A stretch of DNA of 43,622 nt from JBAQMG01 sp049302575 (GTDB lineage Bacteria > Bacillota > Desulfitobacteriia > Desulfitobacteriales > Desulfitobacteriaceae), in NCBI GenBank assembly GCA_049302575.1, contig JBAQMG010000030.1:1-43622 (forward strand). The letters are read 5' to 3'. The translations under genes were made by a program, and so were the position numbers. Shown piece by piece: positions 31,491 to 39,396 of this stretch. The notes below the pieces were generated by a model. It saw only the letters and a list, made by a program, of their open reading frames with translations, did no database searches and was not told the DNA's origin. The number at the start of each line of letters is the position of its first letter. Position 1 is the first letter of the stretch.

Positions 31491-33599
31491 TTAACTCTGG
31501 CGAGTTACCAACACATCTTGGATGAGAGATCCTATGTCTAAAATTAGGGTTACTTTGCCGTCGCCAAGGATTGTCGCTCCGGCTATGCCAGGTAGATTAT
31601 TCAAGACATCTCCGAGTGACTTGATAACTATCTCTTGTTGACCACGCAACCCCTCTACTATAAGCCCTAAAATCTTATCTCCCAGACCGACGACCACCAC
31701 AAAAACCTCATCTACAGGTTTTTCTGCTGATGGAAGCTCAAATTTTTCTTGTAAAGAAATCAGGGGAAGAGTATTACCCCTTAGTTGAACCATAGGAAGC
31801 CCGCCAACTGATTTTATATCTTTACGGTTAACTAATAAGGTCTCTAAGACAGATGAAAGGGGAACCGCATAAACTTCATCCCCAACTTCAACTAACAACG
31901 CTTGAATAATAGCTAATGTCAACGGCAGCCGGATAGTAAAGGTCGTTCCTTGTCCTTGGCGTGTATCTATGTCAACCATACCCCCTAAATTATTAAGAGC
32001 CTTTTTAACGACATCCATACCTACGCCACGCCCAGATATATCCGTAACTTTTTCTGCTGTACTAAAGCCTGGCAAAAAGATTAGATTCGCTGTATCCCGC
32101 TCGGATAATTCCTCGCGTTCTCCAATCAAACCCTTTTCGATAGCCTTTTGACGTATCTTATCTAAGGGCAAACCCGCCCCATCATCCGATACTAAAATAG
32201 CGATATGATTTCCTTCATGATAGGCATCCAGCGTGATTTTTCCCAGTTCCGGTTTTCCCGCCTCACGCCGCACTTGGGGCGCCTCTATCCCATGATCCAC
32301 CGAGTTGCGAATCAGATGCATGAGCGGATCCCCAATAACTTCAACGACTGTTTTATCAAGTTCTGTATCTTCCCCTTTTAAGACAAGTTCCATCTCTTTT
32401 CCAGTTTTGCGCGAAAGATCACGAACTAAACGAGGAAATCGGCTAAATACTGTTCCAATAGGCACCATACGCAAACGCATGACACTCTCTTGAAGATCAT
32501 TCATTAAGCGGCCAAGATACACATTTGTTTCATTCAAATTACTAACGAGTGGATCCATTTTGTGTTGACCTTTGAGATCTAAACCAATTTGCACCAAGCG
32601 CGTCCTCGTGATTACCATTTCTCCCACTAGATTAATCAGATTATCCATTCTCGAAGTCTCGACTCTAATCGTATGTACTTGAGTATTCCCTTCCTCAGGA
32701 GCTGCCACTGCCGGACTTGTTTGAGTTGTAGCCACTGAAGTTGCGGCAACTTCCTTGGGCGCTTGAACTATTTCCAGCTCGCTTCCTCTGGTTGCTTCCT
32801 CATTCAATGGGTAAATATGGGGTACAGCAGCAATAATCTCCGAAACAGCCAAAATCTCTTGACATATTTCTTCTGGAGACTCATCACTAATTATCAACAT
32901 AGAAAATTCTTCCTCGTTAGCCGTTTCCAAGTCCTCAATACTAGGAATTATTTTAGCAACAGTCCCGACATTTTCCATCTTTTGCATGACCATAACCGCG
33001 CGTACAGCTTTCATTAAAGTTTTTGGTGCTAAAGCGACATCTACTTGATATATGCCATGCCCCTTTGACTGGGCATTATTAACCTTTTTCCACTCCTCAG
33101 CAGTTAAAGCGAAATTCAAAGGGCTAAAACAATCCAGGGTTAAGTCCCCTGCTGAATCTTCTGCATTGATTAAACCTGCTGCAATTGGCTCGGAATTCAT
33201 CAATTCTTTCATCCCGCTAACTACATCTTCATACTCAGTTGTTAAGTCTTGACGTCGCTCTACCTGGGCAAGCATTGCCTTAACACGGTCAGTCACTGCT
33301 AAAAGAAGATCAATCATATCCATAGACACAGCCAGCTTCCCTTGTCGTAAACGATCAAGCAAATCCTCAGCTGCATGCGTTAAGACCACTATTGGAGTAA
33401 ACCCCATTGTGCCGGAAGCGCCTTTTAAACTATGCACAGAACGGAAAAGCTCGTTAATTAGGCCAACATTACTCCCTTCCTTCTCCAATTGCAAAAGCCC
33501 CGCTCCCAGCTTATCAATCTGTTCTTGAGAATCAAGCAAATAAAACTCAAGAAATTCCCCCAAATCAACACCCTGAGTTTTGTTTTCGTCTTGGCTCAT
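31491..33599 (-). CDS. cheA: Chemotaxis histidine kinase CheA
   Basis: Central kinase of the chemotaxis array. It has 702 residues: P1 with the phosphorylated His56 (LFRSVHSLKGASGTMGF), a P2-like region (about 160-255), a short linker, P3 dimerisation (about 305-370), the P4 kinase with N box (LIRNSVDHGIEAP), G1 (DDGAGLPLDKI) and G2 (GRGVGMDVV) boxes, and P5 CheW-like domain (about 560-695). GGGGTGA lies before the ATG. It is the first gene after the long structured leader, so it probably begins the early operon. Confidence 0.97.
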   Translation of the reverse strand: MSQDENKTQGVDLGEFLEFYLLDSQEQIDKLGAGLLQLEKEGSNVGLINELFRSVHSLKGASGTMGFTPIVVLTHAAEDLLDRLRQGKLAVSMDMIDLLLAVTDRVKAMLAQVERRQDLTTEYEDVVSGMKELMNSEPIAAGLINAEDSAGDLTLDCFSPLNFALTAEEWKKVNNAQSKGHGIYQVDVALAPKTLMKAVRAVMVMQKMENVGTVAKIIPSIEDLETANEEEFSMLIISDESPEEICQEILAVSEIIAAVPHIYPLNEEATRGSELEIVQAPKEVAATSVATTQTSPAVAAPEEGNTQVHTIRVETSRMDNLINLVGEMVITRTRLVQIGLDLKGQHKMDPLVSNLNETNVYLGRLMNDLQESVMRLRMVPIGTVFSRFPRLVRDLSRKTGKEMELVLKGEDTELDKTVVEVIGDPLMHLIRNSVDHGIEAPQVRREAGKPELGKITLDAYHEGNHIAILVSDDGAGLPLDKIRQKAIEKGLIGEREELSERDTANLIFLPGFSTAEKVTDISGRGVGMDVVKKALNNLGGMVDIDTRQGQGTTFTIRLPLTLAIIQALLVEVGDEVYAVPLSSVLETLLVNRKDIKSVGGLPMVQLRGNTLPLISLQEKFELPSAEKPVDEVFVVVVGLGDKILGLIVEGLRGQQEIVIKSLGDVLNNLPGIAGATILGDGKVTLILDIGSLIQDVLVTRQS

Positions 33600-33737
33600 T
33601 AAACGTTCACCCCTATCTTTAGATCCATATCCCTACCGACTACGAGCTGATCTATGGAATTTGAGAAAGTTTATACTAAATATAGTGTTACGAAGTATTT
33701 TTCGCACTAAATATGCTGTCCTTGAAAAAGAAAATTT

Positions 33738-33771
33738 AGCTGGCGCCAAGCCTTAGCGAAGGTGGCTAGCT
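33738..33771 (-). promoter_or_regulatory. Terminator-like hairpin in the cheA leader (possible attenuator)
   Basis: On the minus strand a stem of AGCT plus GCC-type pairs (33765-33771 with 33738-33744, one G-T pair) and an inner CCTT/AAGG stem with a CGCT loop are followed by AAATTTTCTTTTTC. That is a GC-rich stem then a T-rich tract, about 135 nt before the cheA start. It could end transcription early; I see no known ligand-binding fold upstream. Confidence 0.45.
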
Positions 33772-33874
33772 TAGTTACACATATGCACCCACAAACTTAT
33801 ACTTTCTGGAATGTCAAAAATAGGTCTTTTACAGCAGACTCACATCTTACTGCTTTGCAATATTCGCCACGATG

Positions 33875-33900
33875 TGTAGAAATTCCTTTGAATTTCTACA
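33875..33900. repeat. Perfect inverted repeat in the cheA leader
   Basis: TGTAGAAATTC and its complement, 11 bp each, with loop CTTT on the plus strand. No T tract follows on the minus strand, so it is not a typical terminator. It may be an RNA stem or a protein-binding site. Confidence 0.6.
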
Positions 33901-33989
33901 AAGTTTCTTATATCGTAACACTAAAAAGTAAAATATGTAAATACCCTTAGTGATAAATAGGACTATTGGGTAAAAGAACTCTTGAATAA

Positions 33990-34030
33990 AAATAAAAACA
34001 GGCTGCTCTTAGGCATCCTGTTTTTATTTA
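33990..34030 (-). terminator. Rho-independent terminator after fliT
   Basis: An inverted repeat ATAAAAACAGG (33992-34002 with 34017-34027), extended inward by TGC/GCA with one bulge, gives on the minus strand a stem followed by CCTGTTTTTATTTTTATT. The fliT stop codon is just inside it. It closes the flaG-fliD-fliS-fliT unit. Confidence 0.85.
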
Positions 34031-34360
34031 TCGTTCCCAATTCATCTGGCTGACTGCCGTAGTGCCCGCAGCACTATAGGCTTCTGCAACCTGCTGCTGT
34101 CGCTTACTGCTGTTAATTCGAAACTGCAAATTATCGCTGATCGATTGGCTATCTTGCTGGATTTCGCTAAGTAAACTCCGGCCTGCCAGTGAGCTTTTAA
34201 AGCCCTCATCGTCAGTCTGATCAATCATGGTCTGCAACTGTTCCCGCTGATTCATCAGGTCATAAAAGAGATTCATATCCTGTTTAGTCAAAAATTTCAA
34301 CATCTCTTTCGTCAAAAACTGATAATCCTGCCATAAAGCTTGTGCTGTCTTACCTAGCAT
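34028..34360 (-). CDS. fliT: FliT-like flagellar chaperone
   Basis: Probably the chaperone for the cap protein FliD. It has 110 residues, nearly all helical and polar (FLTKEMLKFLTKQDMNLFYDLMNQREQLQTMID), with the length and helix pattern of FliT but little strict conservation, so position carries much of the weight: the ATG overlaps the fliS stop as TAATG, directly after fliD and fliS. It could be described only as a small flagellar helical protein if the family call fails. Confidence 0.7.
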   Translation of the reverse strand: MLGKTAQALWQDYQFLTKEMLKFLTKQDMNLFYDLMNQREQLQTMIDQTDDEGFKSSLAGRSLLSEIQQDSQSISDNLQFRINSSKRQQQVAEAYSAAGTTAVSQMNWER

Positions 34361-34767
34361 TACTTGCTGACTGCCCGGGCAACCTGAGTTTGTTTCATGG
34401 CATCTACCCAGGCCTCCCGCAGTTCCTGCAGAACATCTTTCGCTTGTTGCAACTGTCCAAGATCTTGTTTGATATTACCCTGAATAAGGCAGTGTTCCGT
34501 ATATTCATAAAGTCGTGCCCAAGTTTTCGATATTTCATAGTTCATATCCAGCGTCAGTGCAAATTCGCGCACAATGGCCTGCACGCGCAGATTGGCGTTA
34601 TGCGCTTTTTGGATATCCCCCTGCTCCATCGCCAAAATACTTTCATTCAAAAATCGCAACGCTCCGTTATAAAGCAATAAGGTCAATTGTTCCGGTGAGG
34701 ACGTCATAATCTGCTGATTTTTATAGGCATTCGCCATCTGGGAATTCGTCATCTGGGAATTCAGCAT
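34360..34767 (-). CDS. fliS: Flagellin export chaperone FliS
   Basis: Binds the C-terminus of flagellin in the cytoplasm and keeps it unfolded. It has 135 residues with the conserved features NAYKNQQIMTSSPEQLTLLLYNGALRFL and a C-terminal LREAWVDAMK helix. The N-terminus has a duplicated NSQM unit from a 15 bp tandem repeat just after the start codon. GGAGG precedes the ATG. Confidence 0.95.
   Translation of the reverse strand: MLNSQMTNSQMANAYKNQQIMTSSPEQLTLLLYNGALRFLNESILAMEQGDIQKAHNANLRVQAIVREFALTLDMNYEISKTWARLYEYTEHCLIQGNIKQDLGQLQQAKDVLQELREAWVDAMKQTQVARAVSK
34735..34764 (-). repeat. 15 bp tandem duplication at the start of fliS
   Basis: Two adjacent units of CATCTGGGAATTC plus two bases (34735-34749 and 34750-34764). 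They encode NSQMT/NSQMA at residues 3-12, in front of the conserved FliS core. Each unit contains an ATG in frame, so one copy could serve as an alternative start. Confidence 0.85.
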
Positions 34768-34794
34768 GAAAACCCTCCTTTATTATTGCTCTGA

Positions 34795-36426
34795 TTAGCC
34801 ACCATTATTAGAACCCAATTGTGCTGATAACCAACTGCTCTGAGCACTCAGCTTCTGCAAAGCTAATTCCATAGCGTTAAATTGCTTATAATAGGCACTC
34901 TGAATCGTGTTAAACTTATCTGCCGCATCATGGATTTGCTTATTGTACACTATAATTTTCTTAGCAAAGTTGCTCTTAGTATCAAATTGAGCATTCATCG
35001 TTGCACCAGCAATTTGCGTCAATTTATCCATTGTGGTCTTAATACCATCATACAGCCGCCCAGCGATCCCCTGGCTTTTAATGTCGGTAGTCGTTATGCC
35101 ATTCGTTGTCGTTGTCCCACTAGCGCCAAATAGTTGATTCAGCACATTGGGATTGGTCTGCAACGCTGTCCTTAATTTATCCATATTCAAGTATAGCTTG
35201 CCACCCTCAGTATAATCGCCGGTGGTAATCCCGATTGAGGCCGCACTATTATAAGTGCCTATAATCCCTGTAACTGGGTTGGATAAAGCATTGCGCATGG
35301 TGTTCACAAGACTTGTCAAGGTACTATCATTATGGAGCATCCCGCTCTGTGCCTTGGTATTCCAAAGCGTAATATCCGAATCCTTCATGGCAGCCTTCTG
35401 TGCGTCTGTTAAAGGCGGGTAATCTGTATAGCGAGTCTCATTCACCTTGCCATTAATCTCAGCCAAAATCTTATTATAAGAATCCACTAAGGATTTAATA
35501 CTGGACACCGCGGTATCCAGATCATTCGTCACACTCACAGTGGTTGCTTGTCCCGAGAACCCTTGAGCTCCGACACCATCACCTGGCTGTGTACCTGCCG
35601 AGATGCCCGCCAAATTGTACGTGACACCTGTGATACTGAATGAATTACTTGCCTCTGTCAAGCCTACTCCATCAAGTTGAATTATAGCATCTTGACCATT
35701 CACAGGGTTGTTTGAATAGGTAACGCCACCATCGGCAGTGGTCACCGCAGGTAGCTTTAAATGTTTGCCAATAAAACTTAACCCTGCTGGATCACTACCC
35801 GCAAAGCTAATTCCTGAAGCTGCTCCAGTATTCGTGGTCGATAAGAAAAAACGATCCAAAGTACTATCATAGCTTGCTTTCACATTTACACCAGCTTTAT
35901 TGATAGCACTAACAACATCGTTAATGGTGTTATTGGCAGGATCAATGGTGATAGGCTGACTTACAGCCGTACCATTGGTGATGGTTATTTGGAAAGGAGC
36001 AGCTGGTACACCAATATTATTATAAATTTGTGCTGCCAGAGTTCCCAATGCAGGTGGAGATGTGGCTGAAATAACTGCCGCACTTGTCAAATTAACGCCA
36101 CCGGCTAACTGTGCGACGACCAAGGAATGATTCACATCCGCAGCCTCAGCGTTTGCCGACACAGTTGCCACAGAGGTGTTGCTTGAGGAAACTTTATTTG
36201 GACTTAAAGTTGCCTGGAGTTTGTAGTTAAAAACAGTAGTGCGGAAATTACTGATATCATCAGACAGCGTATTATAAGCAGCCTTTTGCCATTGCAAGAC
36301 TGTTTTCTTTTGCACCAAAGCATCATCTTTGGCTTGCTGCCCAGCCATTAACTTCTTGACAATGGAGTCAATATCCATGCCCGAACCAGACAGTCCGTAA
36401 GTTCCTCCTATCGATCCAACTGTCAT
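34795..36426 (-). CDS. fliD: Flagellar filament cap protein FliD (HAP2)
   Basis: Caps the filament and folds incoming flagellin. From ATG 36426 (GGAGG seven bases upstream) it is 543 residues. The N-terminal FliD domain (GLSGSGMDIDSIVKKLMAGQQA) and the C-terminal FliD domain (about 300-540, LVDSYNKILAEINGKVNE, then MLHNDSTLTSLVNTMRNAL) are clear. The upstream TTG is too close to the ribosome site. It lies 29 bp after flaG. Confidence 0.95.
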   Translation of the reverse strand: MTVGSIGGTYGLSGSGMDIDSIVKKLMAGQQAKDDALVQKKTVLQWQKAAYNTLSDDISNFRTTVFNYKLQATLSPNKVSSSNTSVATVSANAEAADVNHSLVVAQLAGGVNLTSAAVISATSPPALGTLAAQIYNNIGVPAAPFQITITNGTAVSQPITIDPANNTINDVVSAINKAGVNVKASYDSTLDRFFLSTTNTGAASGISFAGSDPAGLSFIGKHLKLPAVTTADGGVTYSNNPVNGQDAIIQLDGVGLTEASNSFSITGVTYNLAGISAGTQPGDGVGAQGFSGQATTVSVTNDLDTAVSSIKSLVDSYNKILAEINGKVNETRYTDYPPLTDAQKAAMKDSDITLWNTKAQSGMLHNDSTLTSLVNTMRNALSNPVTGIIGTYNSAASIGITTGDYTEGGKLYLNMDKLRTALQTNPNVLNQLFGASGTTTTNGITTTDIKSQGIAGRLYDGIKTTMDKLTQIAGATMNAQFDTKSNFAKKIIVYNKQIHDAADKFNTIQSAYYKQFNAMELALQKLSAQSSWLSAQLGSNNGG

Positions 36427-36455
36427 GAACAAACCCTCCTATCGAAAATTTACTA

Positions 36456-36851
36456 CTAGATTTTTTTATCCAATAATATCCCAACATAACTCCGAATCGC
36501 GGCCATTGTATCGAGAAATTCATGGGATGGAAACTCTTTAAGAATTTTATTATTAGCTTGATCAACCACTTGCACCATCAGTTCGTTAGTTTTTTGGTGG
36601 ACTGTAAAGCGAATATTGGCATCCATTGCTTCTACAAACTGATTCATCGCGTCAGTCATATGAGTTAAATCTTTCAAATCAACTGGCTTTTTATTGACTT
36701 TGTCGTTAGTTGGAGCAACCACCAATTTATCAGCAATGTCACCCGTATTCGCAGTTGGAACACTGACAACAGCCTGCGTACTGGGAGTTTTCTGCGTCGC
36801 ATAGGCAGAGCTACCAAAATCTACCAGGGTCTTTCCTGCGCTTATATCCAA
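36456..36851 (-). CDS. flaG: FlaG family flagellar protein
   Basis: Influences filament length in other bacteria; exact role is not settled. The conserved C-terminal half is clear (MNQFVEAMDANIRFTVHQKTNELMVQVVDQANNKILKEFPSHEFLDTMAAIRSYVGILLDKK); the first 50 residues are variable. I choose the TTG at 36851 (131 residues) because AGAGG lies eight bases upstream; the GTG at 36860 would have no space between site and start. It is the first gene after a sigma-28 promoter, followed by fliD. Confidence 0.88.
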   Translation of the reverse strand: MDISAGKTLVDFGSSAYATQKTPSTQAVVSVPTANTGDIADKLVVAPTNDKVNKKPVDLKDLTHMTDAMNQFVEAMDANIRFTVHQKTNELMVQVVDQANNKILKEFPSHEFLDTMAAIRSYVGILLDKKI

Positions 36852-36884
36852 ATCAAACACCTCTGATTAATTTATTTACTTATA

Positions 36885-36912
36885 TAATCGGAAAAATTGC
36901 CGCAAACCTTTA
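36885..36912 (-). promoter_or_regulatory. Sigma-28 (FliA/SigD) promoter for flaG-fliD-fliS-fliT
   Basis: On the minus strand TAAA (36912-36909), 16 bases, then TCCGATTA (36892-36885), with the CCGAT core of the sigma-28 -10. It lies 33 bp before the flaG start, in front of genes that are late flagellar genes in every well-studied system, which makes this the most secure of the three. Confidence 0.75.
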
Positions 36913-37019
36913 GGGGTAAATAAAAAATAACCAACCATTACTACAAATATTGAGACTTCCAATCATCCTTAAATTCACTAAAAAGAATCATCATGACATG
37001 ATCGGTACCAAAGTTTTCT

Positions 37020-37547
37020 TCATGGTGTTCTGATTTCTACCGCCGGCACACCAGCTACAACGCTGTTCGCCGGAAAACTTTTCGTAACAACTGCATTTGC
37101 ACCAACTCTAGTCCCTTTCGCTATAGTCACGCCACCCATAATCATGCAACCTATACCCAAATTTACATCATCCTCAATCGAGATTGGCCGCATTTCTATA
37201 GGTGAAAACAAAATAGGCTGATCATCTTTCGGCACCCTATGTCTTGCCGCATGCATTTTTACCTGCGGCCCAATACCAACGTTATTGCCGATCATAATTC
37301 CTCCACCGGCGTGAATAAAACATTGCTGACCAATCCAAACATTATTACCAATAATCAGTTTCGCTGCGTAATATCCTTTTAGAATAGTATCATGTCCAAT
37401 ATAGACGTTCTCTCCTATGTATACATTTTCGGGGTGAAATATTCTAACGCCATCCTCAATCACCACATTATTTCCACAAGCAGCCAGATTACCCACAAAC
37501 TGTTTACCGTTACCTTCCGTTTTCCATTTCTTTATCGCCAATCGCAT
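37020..37547 (-). CDS. Hexapeptide-repeat acyltransferase (WbbJ/LbetaH family)
   Basis: Probably adds an acetyl group to a sugar used for flagellin modification. From ATG 37547 it is 175 residues of left-handed beta-helix repeats (IGENVYIGHDTIL, IGNNVWIGQQCFI, IGNNVGIGP, then IGCMIMGGVTIAKGTRVGANAVV) and the VVAGVPAVEIR ending of maltose/xenobiotic-type acetyltransferases. A likely catalytic histidine is in KMHAARHRVP. The start is uncertain: ATG 37547 has GGAG only three bases away, and TTG 37556 has no clear site. It overlaps the upstream epimerase by about 38 bp and ends the cassette. Confidence 0.88.
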   Translation of the reverse strand: MRLAIKKWKTEGNGKQFVGNLAACGNNVVIEDGVRIFHPENVYIGENVYIGHDTILKGYYAAKLIIGNNVWIGQQCFIHAGGGIMIGNNVGIGPQVKMHAARHRVPKDDQPILFSPIEMRPISIEDDVNLGIGCMIMGGVTIAKGTRVGANAVVTKSFPANSVVAGVPAVEIRTP

Positions 37548-38373
37548 CCTCTCCAACTAATAAACTGTTAATTGCAGATTGGGTACTAATGAATTTCTCA
37601 TAACCTGTAGCTGCAACAATTTTATCAGAAATTCCCAAGTAAAATTCCCCGTCTATGCCTTTGATATCTTTTAAAGGCTGAACCTTGTAAAACCGTGCTA
37701 TCAGATCAATGATCTCGCCAATAGCTATCCCGAAATTGTTTGAAAGATTATAGGTATCACTAAGCTTCCCTAAAATCATCAATTCCGTGATACGGCATAC
37801 ATCGTAAATATAAATAGGAGAAATATACGGATGTCCTTGTTGGTTATTTACAAAAACCGGCTTCCCATCTTGTATGCTATGAGCCATTCTGCTAAAAACA
37901 TGCTTGTCTTGTAACCCGCCTATCGGAAAATATAAGCGGATAATCGTTTTTATTGGAATTGAGGACTGTAAGACTAGTCTCTCTGCAATTAATTTACTCT
38001 CAGCATAAGCGCCAATAGGATTCAGGACAGCATTTTCATCAACCCAATCCTTCCGAGGTTCGTACACTGCTCCCGTAGAAAAGAAAAGGAAGTGCTCTAC
38101 TCGCTGTTTCTCGCACCAGTTTAATAAATTGCGGGTGCACTCTACATTGGCATACAGATAATCCGCTTTATGAAAACCATTTCCAATCAATCCGCCACAA
38201 TGGATTACTTGTTTCAGATCCTGAATTGAGGATTGTGGTACTCCATCAACCAACTTAATGATATTGTCCTGCCGAGGATTCGTCGACAACCCGCAAACAT
38301 CAAAAAATATGTTGCACAAATATCTATGTAAAGAACTACCGATAAATCCATTAATACCGGTTACGGCAATCAT
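37510..38373 (-). CDS. NAD-dependent epimerase/dehydratase (SDR family)
   Basis: A nucleotide-sugar modifying enzyme of 287 residues. It has the dinucleotide site TGINGFIGS at the N-terminus, the serine region FFSTGAVYEP and the catalytic YAESK. It is slightly short for the extended SDR group and could be an epimerase, reductase or dehydratase; substrate unknown. Its ATG overlaps the upstream epimerase stop by 4 bp (ATGA), so they are coupled and may do successive steps. Confidence 0.88.
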   Translation of the reverse strand: MIAVTGINGFIGSSLHRYLCNIFFDVCGLSTNPRQDNIIKLVDGVPQSSIQDLKQVIHCGGLIGNGFHKADYLYANVECTRNLLNWCEKQRVEHFLFFSTGAVYEPRKDWVDENAVLNPIGAYAESKLIAERLVLQSSIPIKTIIRLYFPIGGLQDKHVFSRMAHSIQDGKPVFVNNQQGHPYISPIYIYDVCRITELMILGKLSDTYNLSNNFGIAIGEIIDLIARFYKVQPLKDIKGIDGEFYLGISDKIVAATGYEKFISTQSAINSLLVGEDAIGDKEMENGR

Positions 38374-39362
38374 AGTTTATTGAAAATCGCAGGCAATGGA
38401 AGCAATTGTTCGATGTGCCGTGAATACCATTTTGCCGTTTCGGCAATGCCCGCATCCAAATCCATCTTTGCCTGATAGCCAATTAATTCTGTTGCCTTTT
38501 GAACGCTTGGTATACGAAGCTCAATATCGGCAGATAATGCTTCGCGAAAAACGATTTTCGACTTTGATTCTAACACGCGACACACTGTTTGTGCTAAACC
38601 ATAAATGGTCGTAATCGCGCGGGCATTCCCGATGTTAAACGACTCCCCAATAGCCTTCTTATGAGTTAATGCCAATAAGATTCCATCAACCATGTCATCA
38701 ACATAACACCAAGCCCGAATTTGATTGCCATCACCAAATATATATATCTCTTCATTTTTTAAAGCTTTGCGAATAAAAATCTGGATAGCGCCTTCGCCAA
38801 TCTGCCCTGGACCGTAAATATTAAATGGGCGTACTGTCACAGTCGGCAACCCATATTGACGATGGTAGGCATGAGTTAAATGCTCACCTGCCAGCTTGCT
38901 AACCGCATACGTCCAGCGAGCTTCACCTACCGCGCCGGTAACAGTCTGGCTCCCCTCGTCGACCTTAAAAGCATGAGACCCAAATACTTCCGAAGTGGAA
39001 AAATCCATGAACCGCTCAATCTTACCAGAAGTGTAAGCAGCTTCTAAGACATTGGCTGTCCCCAGCATATTCACCCGCATGGTATTAACGGGATTTTTTA
39101 GGGTATTATCAATTCCAGCAATAGCAGCGGCGTGAATAACAATTTGTGCGCCCTGTATAGCCTGCGCCAACTTCCCGCAATCCAAAACATCGCCCCGAAC
39201 CAACCGAAGATTGGCGTGACTGGCATATAGTTTGCCTTGGAGCGAATCCCGAGTAAAATTATCATACACCACAATCTCGTTATCCTCTATCAGTCTGCCA
39301 ATTAATGTAGAGCCAATAAATCCTGCCCCGCCGGTAATAAAAATACGTTTGCCTCTGATCAT
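38370..39362 (-). CDS. NAD-dependent sugar epimerase/dehydratase (extended SDR)
   Basis: Predicted to act on a nucleotide sugar such as UDP-glucose or UDP-glucuronate. From ATG 39362 (GAGG eight bases upstream) it is 330 residues. It has GGAGFIGS (residues about 10-17), the DNFTRD segment typical of UDP-sugar epimerases, the serine/threonine site FSTSEVFG, catalytic YAVSK and the RPFNIYGPGQ block. It follows a glycosyltransferase by 34 bp. Confidence 0.9.
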   Translation of the reverse strand: MIRGKRIFITGGAGFIGSTLIGRLIEDNEIVVYDNFTRDSLQGKLYASHANLRLVRGDVLDCGKLAQAIQGAQIVIHAAAIAGIDNTLKNPVNTMRVNMLGTANVLEAAYTSGKIERFMDFSTSEVFGSHAFKVDEGSQTVTGAVGEARWTYAVSKLAGEHLTHAYHRQYGLPTVTVRPFNIYGPGQIGEGAIQIFIRKALKNEEIYIFGDGNQIRAWCYVDDMVDGILLALTHKKAIGESFNIGNARAITTIYGLAQTVCRVLESKSKIVFREALSADIELRIPSVQKATELIGYQAKMDLDAGIAETAKWYSRHIEQLLPLPAIFNKL

Positions 39363-39396
39363 ATCCCCAGCCTCATTTCTTTTTCTATGCCTATGC

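Larger units (their letters stand above)
33600..34027 (-). other. Structured leader region upstream of cheA
   Basis: No gene is visible in 428 bp between fliT and cheA. Four hairpins are seen: the fliT terminator (33990-34030), a perfect 11 bp stem with a four-base loop (33875-33885 with 33890-33900), a terminator-like stem (33738-33771), and a hairpin at 33683-33709 (TAGTG/CACTA plus CGAA/TTCG). An alternative stem CACATC/GATGTG (33841-33846 with 33871-33876) overlaps the 11 bp stem by two bases, so the two exclude each other. A possible -10 (TACGATAT, 33917-33910) has no matching -35. The promoter of the cheA unit must lie here or upstream, but I cannot place it. Confidence 0.55.

Noticed and set aside
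33600..34027. A cyclic di-GMP class I riboswitch before cheA
   Set aside because: The conserved core around GCACAGGGCAAACC and the tetraloop receptor are not found on either strand; the same check failed for 739-1052 and 29047-29373.
36439..36466. A sigma-28-like site before fliD (TTCGATAG with AAAA 16 bases upstream)
   Set aside because: The -10 overlaps the fliD ribosome site, so the transcript would start too late, and the -35 is imperfect.
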